A stretch of 64,000 nt of DNA from an uncultured Lactobacillus sp. (GTDB lineage: Bacteria > Bacillota > Bacilli > Lactobacillales > Lactobacillaceae), in the NCBI GenBank assembly GCA_937874695.1, contig CALNAJ010000028.1, positions 186,001 through 250,000 of the forward strand, in the 5' to 3' direction. How positions within the stretch are numbered: the stretch's first letter is position 1; every line of letters starts with the position of its first letter. A program made the position numbers and the translations under genes. This document shows positions 42,614 through 52,010 of this stretch, piece after piece. Below the pieces are notes generated by a model. The model was not told the origin of the DNA and searched no databases. It saw only the letters and a list, made by a program, of their open reading frames with translations.

Positions 42614-44455
42614 ATGAGCGCTTGGATTGGATTACTTGTCTACGTATTAGGATTGTTGGGATATAACGGCACACTGCGCCGCTTGGGGGTCAGTCCTTAC
42701 TTGGCCTGGATTACAGCTATGCTCGTTCAGATCCTAATGCTGTATGTTTTTGCTATGGTTGGAATGCTTAACTTGGGCATCCAAATCGTCACCTATTTTG
42801 GGATAGCTTTACTGGTCCTATGGTTCCTATTAAGTTTCTGGCATAAGGGCCAATTGCAGTTTGAAGGGATTCACCTCTTTGACTTCTGGATGATTGGCTT
42901 GGGTTTGGCTATGGGGCAAACGCTGCTGAAGAGCCCCCTCGTCCACTATGATAATTTTTCCCACTGGGCCGTCATGGTCAAATTCATGACATTCACTGGC
43001 CATCTTCCTGGCGCAACGGATAAATTGATTTCATTCACCTCGTATCCGCCTGCCACCGCGCTATATATCACCCAATTTGTCCATTGGACTGGCTTTAGCG
43101 ATGGCACGATGTTAGTGGCCCAATTTATCTTGATTTGGGCTGCTGGTTACGCCATCTTCGCTGGGCTTCGTGACCGTTCGCGTGCCCTGACTGGTTTTAT
43201 TCTCTGTTTTACGTTAGCCATTTCGTTTGTCTTCAATGTCGCCATTCGACTAAATAACTTGTTAGTAGATTACGTGTTACCAATTATTGCTATCGCAGGG
43301 CTGATTGGCATTTTCGCTTACAGGAAAAAACCAGCGTTACTTTGTATGCACACCGCCATTTTTATTGGGGCGCTCATGTTGGTTAAAAATTCAGCAACTT
43401 TCTTTGTTGTCATGATTGGCGTGTACTTTCTGTATACGCTGATTGCCAACGGGCATGGTCATTGGTACCGTCGACTAGCCATGATTCCACTACAATTAGC
43501 AGGAACCATCGGTGTTGGCATCATGCCCTTCCTGTGGTGGGAATGGCACGTTAAACATACGTTTACTATCTCTAAACATCAAATTAGTGCCCAAGCCTAT
43601 TCCAAGCAGTTGAATGGCGAAAGTCATCAGGAATTATTTAAAATTGCTCACAAATTTATCGGGCAGATTTTAAGTACCAACTCCCTTTCAACTAAAGGGA
43701 TTATACTCATCAACGTCGTGTTAATTGGCATGTGGATCTACATTCGGCTGCGCGCACATCGCCGGAATAATCTTTTAGGCATGGCGTTTCTTTTGGATAT
43801 CGTGTTCATTGCCTATTACGGTAGCCTGTTTGGTATGTATATTCTCTCAATGCCTTACGCGGAAGCAATTGTTTTGGATGGTTTTGAACGCTACATGGGG
43901 AGTATGGTCATACTCAACCTGCTCATCGGTTCAGTTGCCCTCGTGCGTGCGCTGGATCGCATACAGTTCGAACAGAACTTTCAAAAACGAAACACCCAGT
44001 CCTTTAAAAGTGCAGCCACCAAAAATGCTTATCAAATCTCTACACTAGTTGTCGGATTCTTCGCTATTACGATGATGTATTCAGAAATTACGGGAACTAA
44101 TTTTACAAATAAGATGAATCACAACACCTTACCCCTTCAAATGAGTCGTATTGCTAAACCGTGGACCCATTTGAATCACAAAAAGGTCCTAATCGTAGAT
44201 CCCGAAAAAGTTGACGTTGACGACTACTATGCGGGATATGTTGGACGCTATTACTTCTTCACTGATCAGGCAATCGGTCAAGAAAACTTCATGATGACCC
44301 CCAAGGCTTTCAAAGTCGCTGTGGAACACTTTGACTATGTTGCGATACCCGAAACCCACCGAACCTTCACCGTTCTCACTGAAAAAGTCTATCACCAGCA
44401 CGTGGTCACGGGATTCTTTAAAGTAACGAATCACGGACTAGAACGCATTCATTAA
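42614..44455 (+). CDS. Polytopic membrane protein, possible GT-C-type transferase (first of a tandem pair)
   Basis: A 613-residue protein with about twelve helices and a soluble C-terminal part of about 110 residues. I do not recognise a named family. A conserved extracytoplasmic loop near residue 115 (HYDNFSHWAVMVKFMTFTG, then SYPPATALY) has an Asp placed as in lipid-sugar-dependent GT-C transferases. That assignment is inference. It is clearly homologous over its full length to the next gene. AAGGAG lies eight bases before the ATG. The operon context suggests modification or export of the polysaccharide made by the PilZ synthase. Confidence 0.75.
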   Translation: MSAWIGLLVYVLGLLGYNGTLRRLGVSPYLAWITAMLVQILMLYVFAMVGMLNLGIQIVTYFGIALLVLWFLLSFWHKGQLQFEGIHLFDFWMIGLGLAMGQTLLKSPLVHYDNFSHWAVMVKFMTFTGHLPGATDKLISFTSYPPATALYITQFVHWTGFSDGTMLVAQFILIWAAGYAIFAGLRDRSRALTGFILCFTLAISFVFNVAIRLNNLLVDYVLPIIAIAGLIGIFAYRKKPALLCMHTAIFIGALMLVKNSATFFVVMIGVYFLYTLIANGHGHWYRRLAMIPLQLAGTIGVGIMPFLWWEWHVKHTFTISKHQISAQAYSKQLNGESHQELFKIAHKFIGQILSTNSLSTKGIILINVVLIGMWIYIRLRAHRRNNLLGMAFLLDIVFIAYYGSLFGMYILSMPYAEAIVLDGFERYMGSMVILNLLIGSVALVRALDRIQFEQNFQKRNTQSFKSAATKNAYQISTLVVGFFAITMMYSEITGTNFTNKMNHNTLPLQMSRIAKPWTHLNHKKVLIVDPEKVDVDDYYAGYVGRYYFFTDQAIGQENFMMTPKAFKVAVEHFDYVAIPETHRTFTVLTEKVYHQHVVTGFFKVTNHGLERIH

Positions 44456-44478
44456 TTTACCAAAATGGAGGGACCCTC

Positions 44479-46338
44479 TTGGCATTCATTGGACTTATTT
44501 TCTTCGCCTTGGCTTTGATCGGTTACAGCAGTACGATGCGTTGGCTTCACGTTAATCCTTATTTAACGTGGATCACTGGTATCTTAGTACAAATCCTGCT
44601 GCTGTATATCTTTGCCATGCTAGGATGGCTCAAACCTGGAATCTGGATTGTAACCAGCTTGGGTGTTGGCCTATTGCTACTCAGACTGATTTTAGGCTAC
44701 TACGGAAAGGTTGCCTTTCATTATGAAGGCTTACACCTCTTTGACGCCTGGATGATTTTTCTAGGCTTCGTGATGGCCTTGGTCCTTTTGCGCAGCCCCT
44801 TAATTCATTACGATAACTTTTCACATTGGGCGACGATCGTTAAGTTTATGACCTACACTGGGCATTTACCTGGTGCCAGTGATACGATTATTTCTTTCAC
44901 ATCCTATCCCCCTGCAACTGCCCTTTTTATTACGCAATTTGTTACTTTTACAGGATTCAACTCCGGCACCATGTTAGTCGCCCAATTCATCTTGATCTGG
45001 GCCGCTAGTTACGCCATCTTTGCAACCTTACGCGATCGAACACGTGGCCTAAACTCGATGCTGTTATGCCTGACCATTGCCATTTCTTACGTTTTCAATA
45101 TCAACATTCGGTTAAATAATTTATTAGTCGATTACGTTCTAGCTATCCTCACAATGGCCGCATTAGTTGGGATATTCATTTATCAACAGCACCTGCGTAT
45201 GCAGATGGCGCACGTCGCCTTGTTTAGTGGAACGCTATTGCTAGTAAAGAATTCGGCGGCATTCTTTGTCGCAATCATCGCCACATACTACCTGTACATG
45301 CTGATTCAACGGTCTTCAACCGCCCATTGGTTCAAACGGACCGTAAGTACCCTAGGAATTTGGCTTGGGACACTGCTAGTCGGCGCCTTACCTTTTATCG
45401 CGTGGGAAATTCATGTCAAAATGACATTCATTACTTCCAAACACGAAATTAGTGCGCAAGCATACTCCAGCCAGTTATCCCATGATGGCTTACAAGGCTT
45501 TATTAGCATTGGCCAACAATTCCTCAAACAAATCTTCAACTTGGGGTCCCTATCTACTCAGGGCTTTTTACTCCTAAATATCTTACTAATCAGTAGCTGG
45601 GCAATTATTAAATATGTTTGCCATCACCCCAATAACTTATTTAAGCTCCTAGGCTGGCTCGATTTGATATCACTTCTTTATTACTTCAGTCTACTCGGCA
45701 TGTATGTTCTATCTATGCCTTACGACGAAGCGATTACTCTAGATGGTTTCGAACGATACATGTCAACAATCGTGGTGCTCAATCTATTTATCGGGGCTAT
45801 CGTTTTAGTTCGCGTCATTGATGAAACTTTCTATGAGCAGAATTTTGTTGCACGTAGTCCCCGTAATTTCCAATCCATTTGGACCAAGAACGGGTATCAA
45901 CTGGCCTCATTCTTAGTTATGTTTTTTTCCGTTATCATGATGTACTCCGAAATTAATGGGACTAACTTTACGAATAATTATAATCGGCACACCCTTCCGG
46001 TAATGTTGACAAAAATTGCGCGTCCTTGGACCAAACTAAATAACACTAAAATACTGATAGTCGATCCTCAAAAGGTCGAAGTAACCACCTACTATACTGG
46101 TTACTTGGCAAACTACTACTTTTTCACCAACAACGCTACCGGTCAGGCCACCTTTAGTAAAAACCCGACAGCCTTCCGCAAAGACTTAGCCCAGTATGAT
46201 TATGTCGCCGTTCCAGAATACGACAAAACCTTCACACGCGGGATGAAAAAAAGCTATCATCAACACATTCGTACCGGCTTCTACCGGGTCGACAATGGTC
46301 ATCTGTCTCGGGTGCCCCTAACAACCAAAGTAAAATGA
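44479..46338 (+). CDS. Polytopic membrane protein, paralogue of the preceding gene
   Basis: A 619-residue protein sharing the full layout of its neighbour: the start of helix 1, the loop HYDNFSHWATIVKFMTYTG and SYPPATALF, the motif FERYMS near residue 430, the MMYSEINGTNFTN segment and the C-terminal soluble part with ILIVDPQKVEV. Much of the sequence is identical by eye. The start is TTG with TGGAGGG upstream, 23 bp after the neighbour's stop. Tandem duplication followed by divergence suggests two related but distinct substrates. Function unknown. Confidence 0.75.
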   Translation: MAFIGLIFFALALIGYSSTMRWLHVNPYLTWITGILVQILLLYIFAMLGWLKPGIWIVTSLGVGLLLLRLILGYYGKVAFHYEGLHLFDAWMIFLGFVMALVLLRSPLIHYDNFSHWATIVKFMTYTGHLPGASDTIISFTSYPPATALFITQFVTFTGFNSGTMLVAQFILIWAASYAIFATLRDRTRGLNSMLLCLTIAISYVFNINIRLNNLLVDYVLAILTMAALVGIFIYQQHLRMQMAHVALFSGTLLLVKNSAAFFVAIIATYYLYMLIQRSSTAHWFKRTVSTLGIWLGTLLVGALPFIAWEIHVKMTFITSKHEISAQAYSSQLSHDGLQGFISIGQQFLKQIFNLGSLSTQGFLLLNILLISSWAIIKYVCHHPNNLFKLLGWLDLISLLYYFSLLGMYVLSMPYDEAITLDGFERYMSTIVVLNLFIGAIVLVRVIDETFYEQNFVARSPRNFQSIWTKNGYQLASFLVMFFSVIMMYSEINGTNFTNNYNRHTLPVMLTKIARPWTKLNNTKILIVDPQKVEVTTYYTGYLANYYFFTNNATGQATFSKNPTAFRKDLAQYDYVAVPEYDKTFTRGMKKSYHQHIRTGFYRVDNGHLSRVPLTTKVK

Positions 46339-46388
46339 TTGCAAGATTAACACGATAACGTCAGCTAATAAAATATTGAAAATTGAAT

Positions 46389-46428
46389 TGTACAGTAAAG
46401 GCCCGGCATGCCGGGCCTTTACTGTACA
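46389..46428. terminator. Perfect 40-bp palindrome between convergent operons
   Basis: Every base from 46389 (TGTACAGTAAAGGCCCGGCA) to 46428 is matched by its complement, with no loop bases in the DNA. It lies between the polysaccharide operon and the MetE-like gene. A GC-rich hairpin here would suit a bidirectional terminator, but neither side has a clear T run. Confidence 0.55.
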
Positions 46429-46463
46429 GAAATAAAAATGAGTCGCGTTCTACCGTAACCAAA

Positions 46464-47591
46464 CTATGCTTCCCAAACACTATCCGAGATCCGCTTAACC
46501 AGCTTCAACTTGGCCCACTGCTGGTCCTCCGTCAACTGGTTACCTTCTTCAGTCGAGGCAAACCCACACTGCGTGGAGAGCGCCAAGTTGGCTAACGGCA
46601 CTTGTTTAGCGGCGTCCGCGATCCGTGCTTTCACAACAGCCTCATCCTCTAAGTCAGGGAACTTAGACGTGATCAAGCCCAAGACTAGCCGCTTACCAGC
46701 ATCGCCATTCCAGATTTTCTTCAATGGCGCAAAGCTTCCGGCCCGATCACTGTCGTATTCCAGGAATAGTCCATCATAGTGCAGCTCACCCAGGTAATCC
46801 GCCACGTCATCGTAACCGCCAGAGAACAGGTAGGTCGACTTGAAGTTTCCGCGGCAAATGTGCGTGGTGACTGTCAGATCATCGGGTAAACCTGCCAACA
46901 GGCTATTGATGACGTGAACGGCATCCTCAGCCAGACCAACGTACTTTTGGTGGGCGGTGGCATCGTCAGCCGTCTCATTGAGCTTGCTGATCAGGAAGGC
47001 CCACGTCGTATCGTCCAGCTGTAAGTACCGGCAACCCAAGTCATAGAAATGCAGAATCGTTTCGTGATAAGCCTTGGCCAGGTCATCTAAGTAAGCGTCC
47101 CAGGTTTCATAGAATTGGTGCCAGTTATCACTTCTATTGTCCCGGAACAACATCGTCGGTGAAGGGATGGTCTGCTTCACAACCACACCATCTGGAACCA
47201 AGCTCTGCAAATACGCGAAACTCTCAAAGAAGGGATGGTCCGGGTTAAAGGCAATCTTGCCGACCAGATCCGCGTTGTCTGTCCGAGTCTTGCTTCCGTG
47301 GAATTTATAACTTTGCTGATAGTCGTAGTGCCCCACACCCGTCAGGCCCCATAGAAAGTCCAGGTGCCACCAACTGCGGTTGAATTCGCCATCGGTGACC
47401 GCCTTCAAGCCGAGATTGACCTGCTCAGCCACGACACGCTTCGTTTCAGTCCGCTGAACCGTCTTCAATTCGTCCGCCGTAATCTCACCAGCCGCAAATT
47501 TTGCCCGCGCGTCCTTCAAGTTCGCTGGCCGTAAGAGACTGCCTACAACGTCATACCGGTAAGGAAATGCTTTTAAAGTCGTTGTCGTCAT
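46464..47591 (-). CDS. MetE C-terminal-domain-like methyltransferase (YxjG/YxjH type)
   Basis: A 375-residue protein with the TIM barrel of cobalamin-independent methionine synthase but without its N-terminal half. Candidate zinc ligands are His and Cys in VTTHICRGN, and Cys in STQCGFAS near the C-terminus; FDVVGSLLRPANLK-type folate or substrate motif is present as DVVGSLLRP. These short forms are thought to make methionine from homocysteine with another methyl donor. ATAGGAGG precedes the ATG. A methionine-specific T-box lies upstream, so expression should rise when uncharged tRNA-Met accumulates. Confidence 0.9.
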   Translation of the reverse strand: MTTTTLKAFPYRYDVVGSLLRPANLKDARAKFAAGEITADELKTVQRTETKRVVAEQVNLGLKAVTDGEFNRSWWHLDFLWGLTGVGHYDYQQSYKFHGSKTRTDNADLVGKIAFNPDHPFFESFAYLQSLVPDGVVVKQTIPSPTMLFRDNRSDNWHQFYETWDAYLDDLAKAYHETILHFYDLGCRYLQLDDTTWAFLISKLNETADDATAHQKYVGLAEDAVHVINSLLAGLPDDLTVTTHICRGNFKSTYLFSGGYDDVADYLGELHYDGLFLEYDSDRAGSFAPLKKIWNGDAGKRLVLGLITSKFPDLEDEAVVKARIADAAKQVPLANLALSTQCGFASTEEGNQLTEDQQWAKLKLVKRISDSVWEA

Positions 47592-47627
47592 GATAAATTC
47601 CTCCTATATTTTGTGATCTGCCATGGG

Positions 47628-47890
47628 ACATAAAAAACGCATGCGTCCCCGAACTAATTGCTTAGTTCAAGGGACGAATGCGTCGTTTTACCACCCTAGT
47701 TTACAAGACCTTCACAAACCTTGCCTCAACGGTACCTATTGATACCCGGAAAGTTAACGGTTCCTACCGATCAAGTAGCGTGAACCGCTTGATAGCTATC
47801 AGGAGCTCATCTTCACGGCTAGTCGTTGACCCGTTCTCACTTACCGGGCTCACTGAACAACAACGTCACCACTACTCTTCTCCTAGCTTT
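47628..47890 (-). ncRNA. T-box leader (methionine specifier)
   Basis: On the minus strand the leader has stem I elements (GAAGAGTAG near 47872-47880), a probable specifier ATG at 47808-47810 in GAAGATGAGC, and the T-box sequence CTAGGGTGGTAAAACG at 47684-47699. It ends in a terminator (47632-47684) in which GAACTAA/TTAGTTC and GGGACGCA-type arms run into TTTTTTAT. Uncharged tRNA pairing to the GGTGG bulge would stabilise the antiterminator. The ATG specifier matches the methionine gene downstream. Confidence 0.88.
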
Positions 47891-47918
47891 TATGACAAAT
47901 CGATTAGAAATTAATGAT

Positions 47919-47947
47919 AGTTTAGTCCTCTCAGCAAGCACTGTCAA
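47919..47947 (-). promoter_or_regulatory. Promoter of the T-box/MetE-like transcript
   Basis: TTGACA (47942-47947) and TAAACT (47919-47924) have a 17-bp spacer. It begins only nine bases after the stop of the quinone oxidoreductase gene. Confidence 0.65.
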
Positions 47948-47955
47948 GGATCTTT

Positions 47956-48906
47956 TTACGAAAGTACTACGACTTTACCAAAACTATGGTGACTTGCTAA
48001 ATATTCATTAGCCGCTCGCATGTCGCTCAGTGGAAAGGTTTTAACGGGCGTGACATCAATATTGTGGCTGGTAATTAACTGTAAGAGATCTTGAATCCGG
48101 GTTACTTGCACATCTCCAGAATAAAACGACGTCAGGTAGCAGTCGTTAGGAATTCTCATAATCGGATCAAAATCCGTTAGCGTCCACTGCCCACCTAACT
48201 GCCCGGTAGAACTCACAATACCCCCGGGATTCAGATGGGTCAGGGAATCGGCAACCGTTGCGGGACCAATCAGATCCAACACCCGGTCAAATTTTTCAGA
48301 AGTCAGCAGCTGACCCTCGCGTTCTTCAACGACCGCATCGAAGCCGGCCGCCTGCAACTGATCCGTCTTACTAAGTTGACGGGTCGTTGCCGTCACGGTC
48401 ACATCCGCCATTGCGTGCGCTAACTTGGCTGCCGCAACACCGACGCCACTGGTTCCGCCACGGACCAACAGCTGATCACCGGCCTGCAATCGCAACCCAA
48501 GCAGCGCCCCATAAGCCGTGTAATACGTCTCGGGCACCGCAGCCAACGCGGCCCATGGCAACTCAGTGGTTACCGGGAAGATTTGATCGTTGGGTACCAG
48601 CACGTACTCTGCATAGCTCCCATCGTAAGCCCGACCCATTTCACCCATAAAGGTGATTACCGTCTGACCCACGGGTAGCCGCGTTGCCTCAGTCGATTCG
48701 GCGATCGTGCCGACTGCCTCAATTCCTAGGATTCGTGGAAACACGACGCTGGGTGACTTCCCCTCACGCGTAAAGACTTCCGAATGGTTGACCCCACGGC
48801 CCTTGACTTGAATCAACGACCAGCCTGGCTTGACCTTGGGCGTGGGAACCGTCACATTTTCCAATACCGCCGGTTCTCCCGGATGACGCACGACAACTGC
48901 TTGCAT
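47956..48906 (-). CDS. Zinc-independent quinone oxidoreductase-like (MDR) protein
   Basis: A 316-residue medium-chain dehydrogenase/reductase. The NADPH-binding motif is LLVRGGTSGVGVAAAKLA, and the N-terminal domain has the GRGVNHSEVFTREG segment of quinone reductases, without the structural zinc Cys cluster. It follows the OpuC permease gene by 19 bp on the same strand and may be read with it, with its own GAAGGGAAG site. A homologue is encoded at 52427-53371. It would reduce quinones or enones with NADPH. Confidence 0.88.
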   Translation of the reverse strand: MQAVVVRHPGEPAVLENVTVPTPKVKPGWSLIQVKGRGVNHSEVFTREGKSPSVVFPRILGIEAVGTIAESTEATRLPVGQTVITFMGEMGRAYDGSYAEYVLVPNDQIFPVTTELPWAALAAVPETYYTAYGALLGLRLQAGDQLLVRGGTSGVGVAAAKLAHAMADVTVTATTRQLSKTDQLQAAGFDAVVEEREGQLLTSEKFDRVLDLIGPATVADSLTHLNPGGIVSSTGQLGGQWTLTDFDPIMRIPNDCYLTSFYSGDVQVTRIQDLLQLITSHNIDVTPVKTFPLSDMRAANEYLASHHSFGKVVVLS

Positions 48907-48925
48907 CCCGCTAACTTCCCTTCGA

Positions 48926-50446
48926 TTAATCTAATAACCCATGACTCTTCAAATATTCCCGGGCCACCGTCGCTGCCTTCTCATGCTTGACGGTCACCTT
49001 ATAGTTCATTTTCTGCATATCGGTCGTCGACACCTTGCCGGCCAGCTTATTCAGCGTCGTCCGCAATTCAGGATGGTCCGTCAACAACTTTTCAGTCATC
49101 AGTGGTGCCCCCTGATAGGGTGGGAAGAATCCCTTGTCATCCTTCAGCACAACTAAATGATACTCCTGAATCTCAGGGTCGGTCGTATAGCCATCGACCA
49201 AGTTAACCTTGCCGTTCGCAATCGCCTTGTAGCGAATCGATGGCTCCATGGTCTTAGCACTCGCAAACTTCAAGCCGTAAGTCTTGCTCAGCCCAGGATA
49301 GCCATCCTTGAGTTGATAGAAGTCTGGATCAAAACCTGCGTGGATCTGACCTTCGACCGCAGTCAAATCGGAAATCGTCTTTAAATTATATTTCTTGGCA
49401 AATTGCTTGGTGACCGCCAAATCGTATCCATTTTGATACTGCATTGGCTTCAGGTAAGCCATCTGATCCTGCGACTTCAGGGCACGCTTGGCGACCTTAT
49501 AAGTCGTCTGAGGATTATGGCTCGCCGACTTCTGCCCGGTGACCAGAGACTCCAATACCGTCCCAGTAAATTCGGGATAAATATCAATGGAGCCCGACTT
49601 CAACGCCTTGAATAAGAAGGAAGTTCCCCCAAAATTGGCCTTGGTCGTCACCTGCATATTCGGATGGTCGTGCTCAATCAGGTCCTTGTACATGTTGATC
49701 AGGATTTCCGGTTCGCTCCCCATCTTCCCGGCAATGGTAATGTCGGTCGTCGGACTGGCAATCTTGCGGTATCCCGCAAAGCCCCCAATCAGGACAATCA
49801 AGGTAAGTAGGACAAGACCGGCCTTCTTAAACGACAGCTTGCCCAGCCAGTCGATACCGGCGCCAAAAACCAGCGCCAGGATGGCCGACAACACAGCCCC
49901 AATGATCAGGAGGGCATTGTTGTTGGTTTCGATTCCCAACAGGATGTATGTCCCCAGCCCACCGGCACCGATCAAGGCGGCCAGTGTGGCGGTCCCAATG
50001 ATCAGGACCATCGCGATTCGAATCCCAGAAACAATCATAGGCATCGCCAATGGTAACTCAATTCGAAATAACTTCATTCGGCGCGACAGACCAAACGCCG
50101 TCGCGGCTTCTTCTAAGTTTGGATCGATCGTCGTCAGCCCAGCGTAAGTATTTTGAAAGATCGGCATCACCGCGTAGATCACCAATGCAATGATTGAGGG
50201 CACGGTCCCAATCCCCACGATGGGAATCAAGATCCCTAACAGTGCCAGACTGGGAATCGTCTGGAGGACACTGGTAATCTGCAACATCACGTTAGCTGAA
50301 CGCTTGTGGTTCATCAGCAGGATTGCCAATGGAATGGCAATCACCGCCGCAATCAACAACGAAATCAGGGACAGCCCAATATGTTGCCCAATGGCGCGGA
50401 CAATATCGTCACCCTGCGTCTTTAAGATATGAATAATCGCCTGCAA
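48926..50446 (-). CDS. OpuC-type ABC transporter permease fused to substrate-binding domain
   Basis: A 506-residue fusion. Residues about 1-215 are a permease with about six helices (VLQTIPSLALLGILIPIVG and GAGGLGTYI are family blocks). The remainder is a glycine betaine/carnitine/choline-type binding domain (ITIAGKMGSEPEILINMY, YPEFTGTV, VNLVDGYTTDPEI). The fused form is common in lactobacilli. The start is TTG at 50446; its ribosome site AAGGAGG lies inside the end of the ATPase gene, whose stop is one base upstream, so the two are translationally coupled. It probably imports compatible solutes. Confidence 0.92.
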   Translation of the reverse strand: MQAIIHILKTQGDDIVRAIGQHIGLSLISLLIAAVIAIPLAILLMNHKRSANVMLQITSVLQTIPSLALLGILIPIVGIGTVPSIIALVIYAVMPIFQNTYAGLTTIDPNLEEAATAFGLSRRMKLFRIELPLAMPMIVSGIRIAMVLIIGTATLAALIGAGGLGTYILLGIETNNNALLIIGAVLSAILALVFGAGIDWLGKLSFKKAGLVLLTLIVLIGGFAGYRKIASPTTDITIAGKMGSEPEILINMYKDLIEHDHPNMQVTTKANFGGTSFLFKALKSGSIDIYPEFTGTVLESLVTGQKSASHNPQTTYKVAKRALKSQDQMAYLKPMQYQNGYDLAVTKQFAKKYNLKTISDLTAVEGQIHAGFDPDFYQLKDGYPGLSKTYGLKFASAKTMEPSIRYKAIANGKVNLVDGYTTDPEIQEYHLVVLKDDKGFFPPYQGAPLMTEKLLTDHPELRTTLNKLAGKVSTTDMQKMNYKVTVKHEKAATVAREYLKSHGLLD

Positions 50447-50447
50447 C

Positions 50448-51380
50448 TTAGTCCGCCTCCTTCGCTGCCAAATAGTCCAACAGGTCCGGCGTGCTGAGTG
50501 CACGTGGGCCCTGCGGTGTCGTCACAACCACCGGCGTTGCCTGCTTCAAGGCAGCGGCCAATGCACTAACTGATGCATCGCTGCTCAATGTAGCCGCAGC
50601 CGTCGTTGCTTCACCATACCCCGCATCCAACAAAGTCTGAATCGTTGCGGGTTGCGGCGTGTATTCGTTTTGGAAAAAGCCGCGCACAAAATCGTTGGCC
50701 GGGTGCTGCATAATTTCCTCGCCCGTCCCAATCTGTTGAATGTGGCCCAACCGCATCACCGCAATATGTTGCCCAAGGCGCAAGGCTTCGTGCATGTCGT
50801 GGGTCACGAAAATAAAGGTCATGTCGAGCTCGCGGTGCAGACGCAAGACCAGGTCCTGCAACTGTTTCCGTGAGATTGGATCAAGCGCACTAAATGGCTC
50901 GTCCATCAACACCACTTTAGGTTTGATGGCCAACGCCCGAATAATGCCGACCCGTTGCTGTTCCCCACCGGATAACTCACTAGGCATCCGCGTTGCATAC
51001 TGGTCGGGGTCGAGATCGACCTGAGACAACAGATGCCGGGCCCGCGCAATCCGGTCCTTGCGTGGCCACCCCAAAGACTCCGCCTGAATCGCAATATTTT
51101 CCTGAATATTTAGATTGGGAAAGAGGGCAATGTTTTGCAGCACGTAGCCCATCTGCAACCGCAATTGTTTCAAGTCATAATCAATAATCCGTTTATCATC
51201 AAAGTAGATGTTGCCATCGGTCGGTTCAATCAGCCGGTTCAGCATCTTGAGGGTGGTCGTCTTCCCACTCCCACTCGGTCCCACCAGCACGAAGAAATCC
51301 TGAGTCGGAATCGTTAAATTTAACTTGTCCAACGCCAGGTTGTTCTCATACTGCTTGCTCACATTTTTAAATTCTATCAT
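50448..51380 (-). CDS. OpuC-type ABC transporter ATP-binding protein
   Basis: A 310-residue ATPase with Walker A GPSGSGKT, signature LSGGEQQRVGIIRA and Walker B VVLMDEPFSALDP, in the form of quaternary-amine (OpuA/OpuC/ProV) transporters. The C-terminal tail of about 60 residues is in the position of a single degenerate CBS-like regulatory segment. The frame stays open to 51521, but those extra residues come from repeat A5. The ATG at 51380 has CGGAGGG in front and aligns with the family start (MIEFKNVSKQYENN). Confidence 0.93.
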   Translation of the reverse strand: MIEFKNVSKQYENNLALDKLNLTIPTQDFFVLVGPSGSGKTTTLKMLNRLIEPTDGNIYFDDKRIIDYDLKQLRLQMGYVLQNIALFPNLNIQENIAIQAESLGWPRKDRIARARHLLSQVDLDPDQYATRMPSELSGGEQQRVGIIRALAIKPKVVLMDEPFSALDPISRKQLQDLVLRLHRELDMTFIFVTHDMHEALRLGQHIAVMRLGHIQQIGTGEEIMQHPANDFVRGFFQNEYTPQPATIQTLLDAGYGEATTAAATLSSDASVSALAAALKQATPVVVTTPQGPRALSTPDLLDYLAAKEAD

Positions 51381-51427
51381 GCTGCCCTCCGTCTCTCCAT
51401 GCCTTGCTTCGCTTTTGTGGTTAAAAA

Positions 51428-51614
51428 TTGTCGTCTGCGGCTGCCAGGGGTTCCGCCTGCTGTGGGGACGCTTCAGCCTGAGGAACGGGCTTCCGACTCG
51501 ACTTGAAGCCACGAAACCCACCTGTCTTCAAGATCGCCCGTGCTGTAAACTGGCCCAAAACGCCAGTTAACACCACCTCCACGGCCAGCTCCACCCCTGG
51601 CCTCCTCCGACTAA
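51428..51614 (+). repeat. Family A structured repeat, copy A5
   Basis: A full copy in plus orientation, 47 bp upstream of the minus-strand opuC-type ATPase start, so it occupies the promoter or leader space of that operon in antisense. Stems: CTTGAAG with CTTCAAG, and GCTGTAAACTGGC with GCCAGTTAACACC. It also explains the artificial N-terminal extension of the ATPase frame. Confidence 0.9.
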
Positions 51615-51930
51615 GCTAGTTTTTAACCAAAAAAACGCTAGAATTCCAGTCCTTCTTAATTTCACAGCTTCATAGGTATTTTCCCAGTCAGGCTTTACCT
51701 TTTTTCAGTTAGCATCTGATTGATAACCCTTTAGCCTCATGCTCTAATTCATTCTTTTACCTGGTATTCCCGCCAAAACAAAAGCTCGCCCATGCCAGTC
51801 CTAACCATCACCCATTCAGGCGATGTTTTTGACCGGCACCAAGCAAGCCCTATAGTGCCTAATTATACTAATCTTCTTAAAATTACCTAGAAAAACGCCT
51901 CACGAATTTCGCGATACAATAGAGTCTACT
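51615..51930. other. Intergenic region upstream of the Lrp-like gene
   Basis: No gene, hairpin terminator or repeat is recognised. It must contain the promoter of the opuC-type operon if that lies beyond repeat A5. A TTTACA/TAATAT pair with an 18-bp spacer near 51931-51960 may serve the Lrp-like gene. Confidence 0.4.
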
Positions 51931-52010
51931 TTACAGCTTTTTGACGCGGCTGTTAATATTAGAAATAAAGAGTTTCGTCCCAAAATACTTATAAAGTAAG
52001 GTGTTGTCCT

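Noticed and set aside
50448..51521. An OpuC-type ATPase start at 51521
   Set aside because: The additional 47 residues are translated from repeat A5 and are followed by a proper ribosome site and the family-typical N-terminus at 51380.
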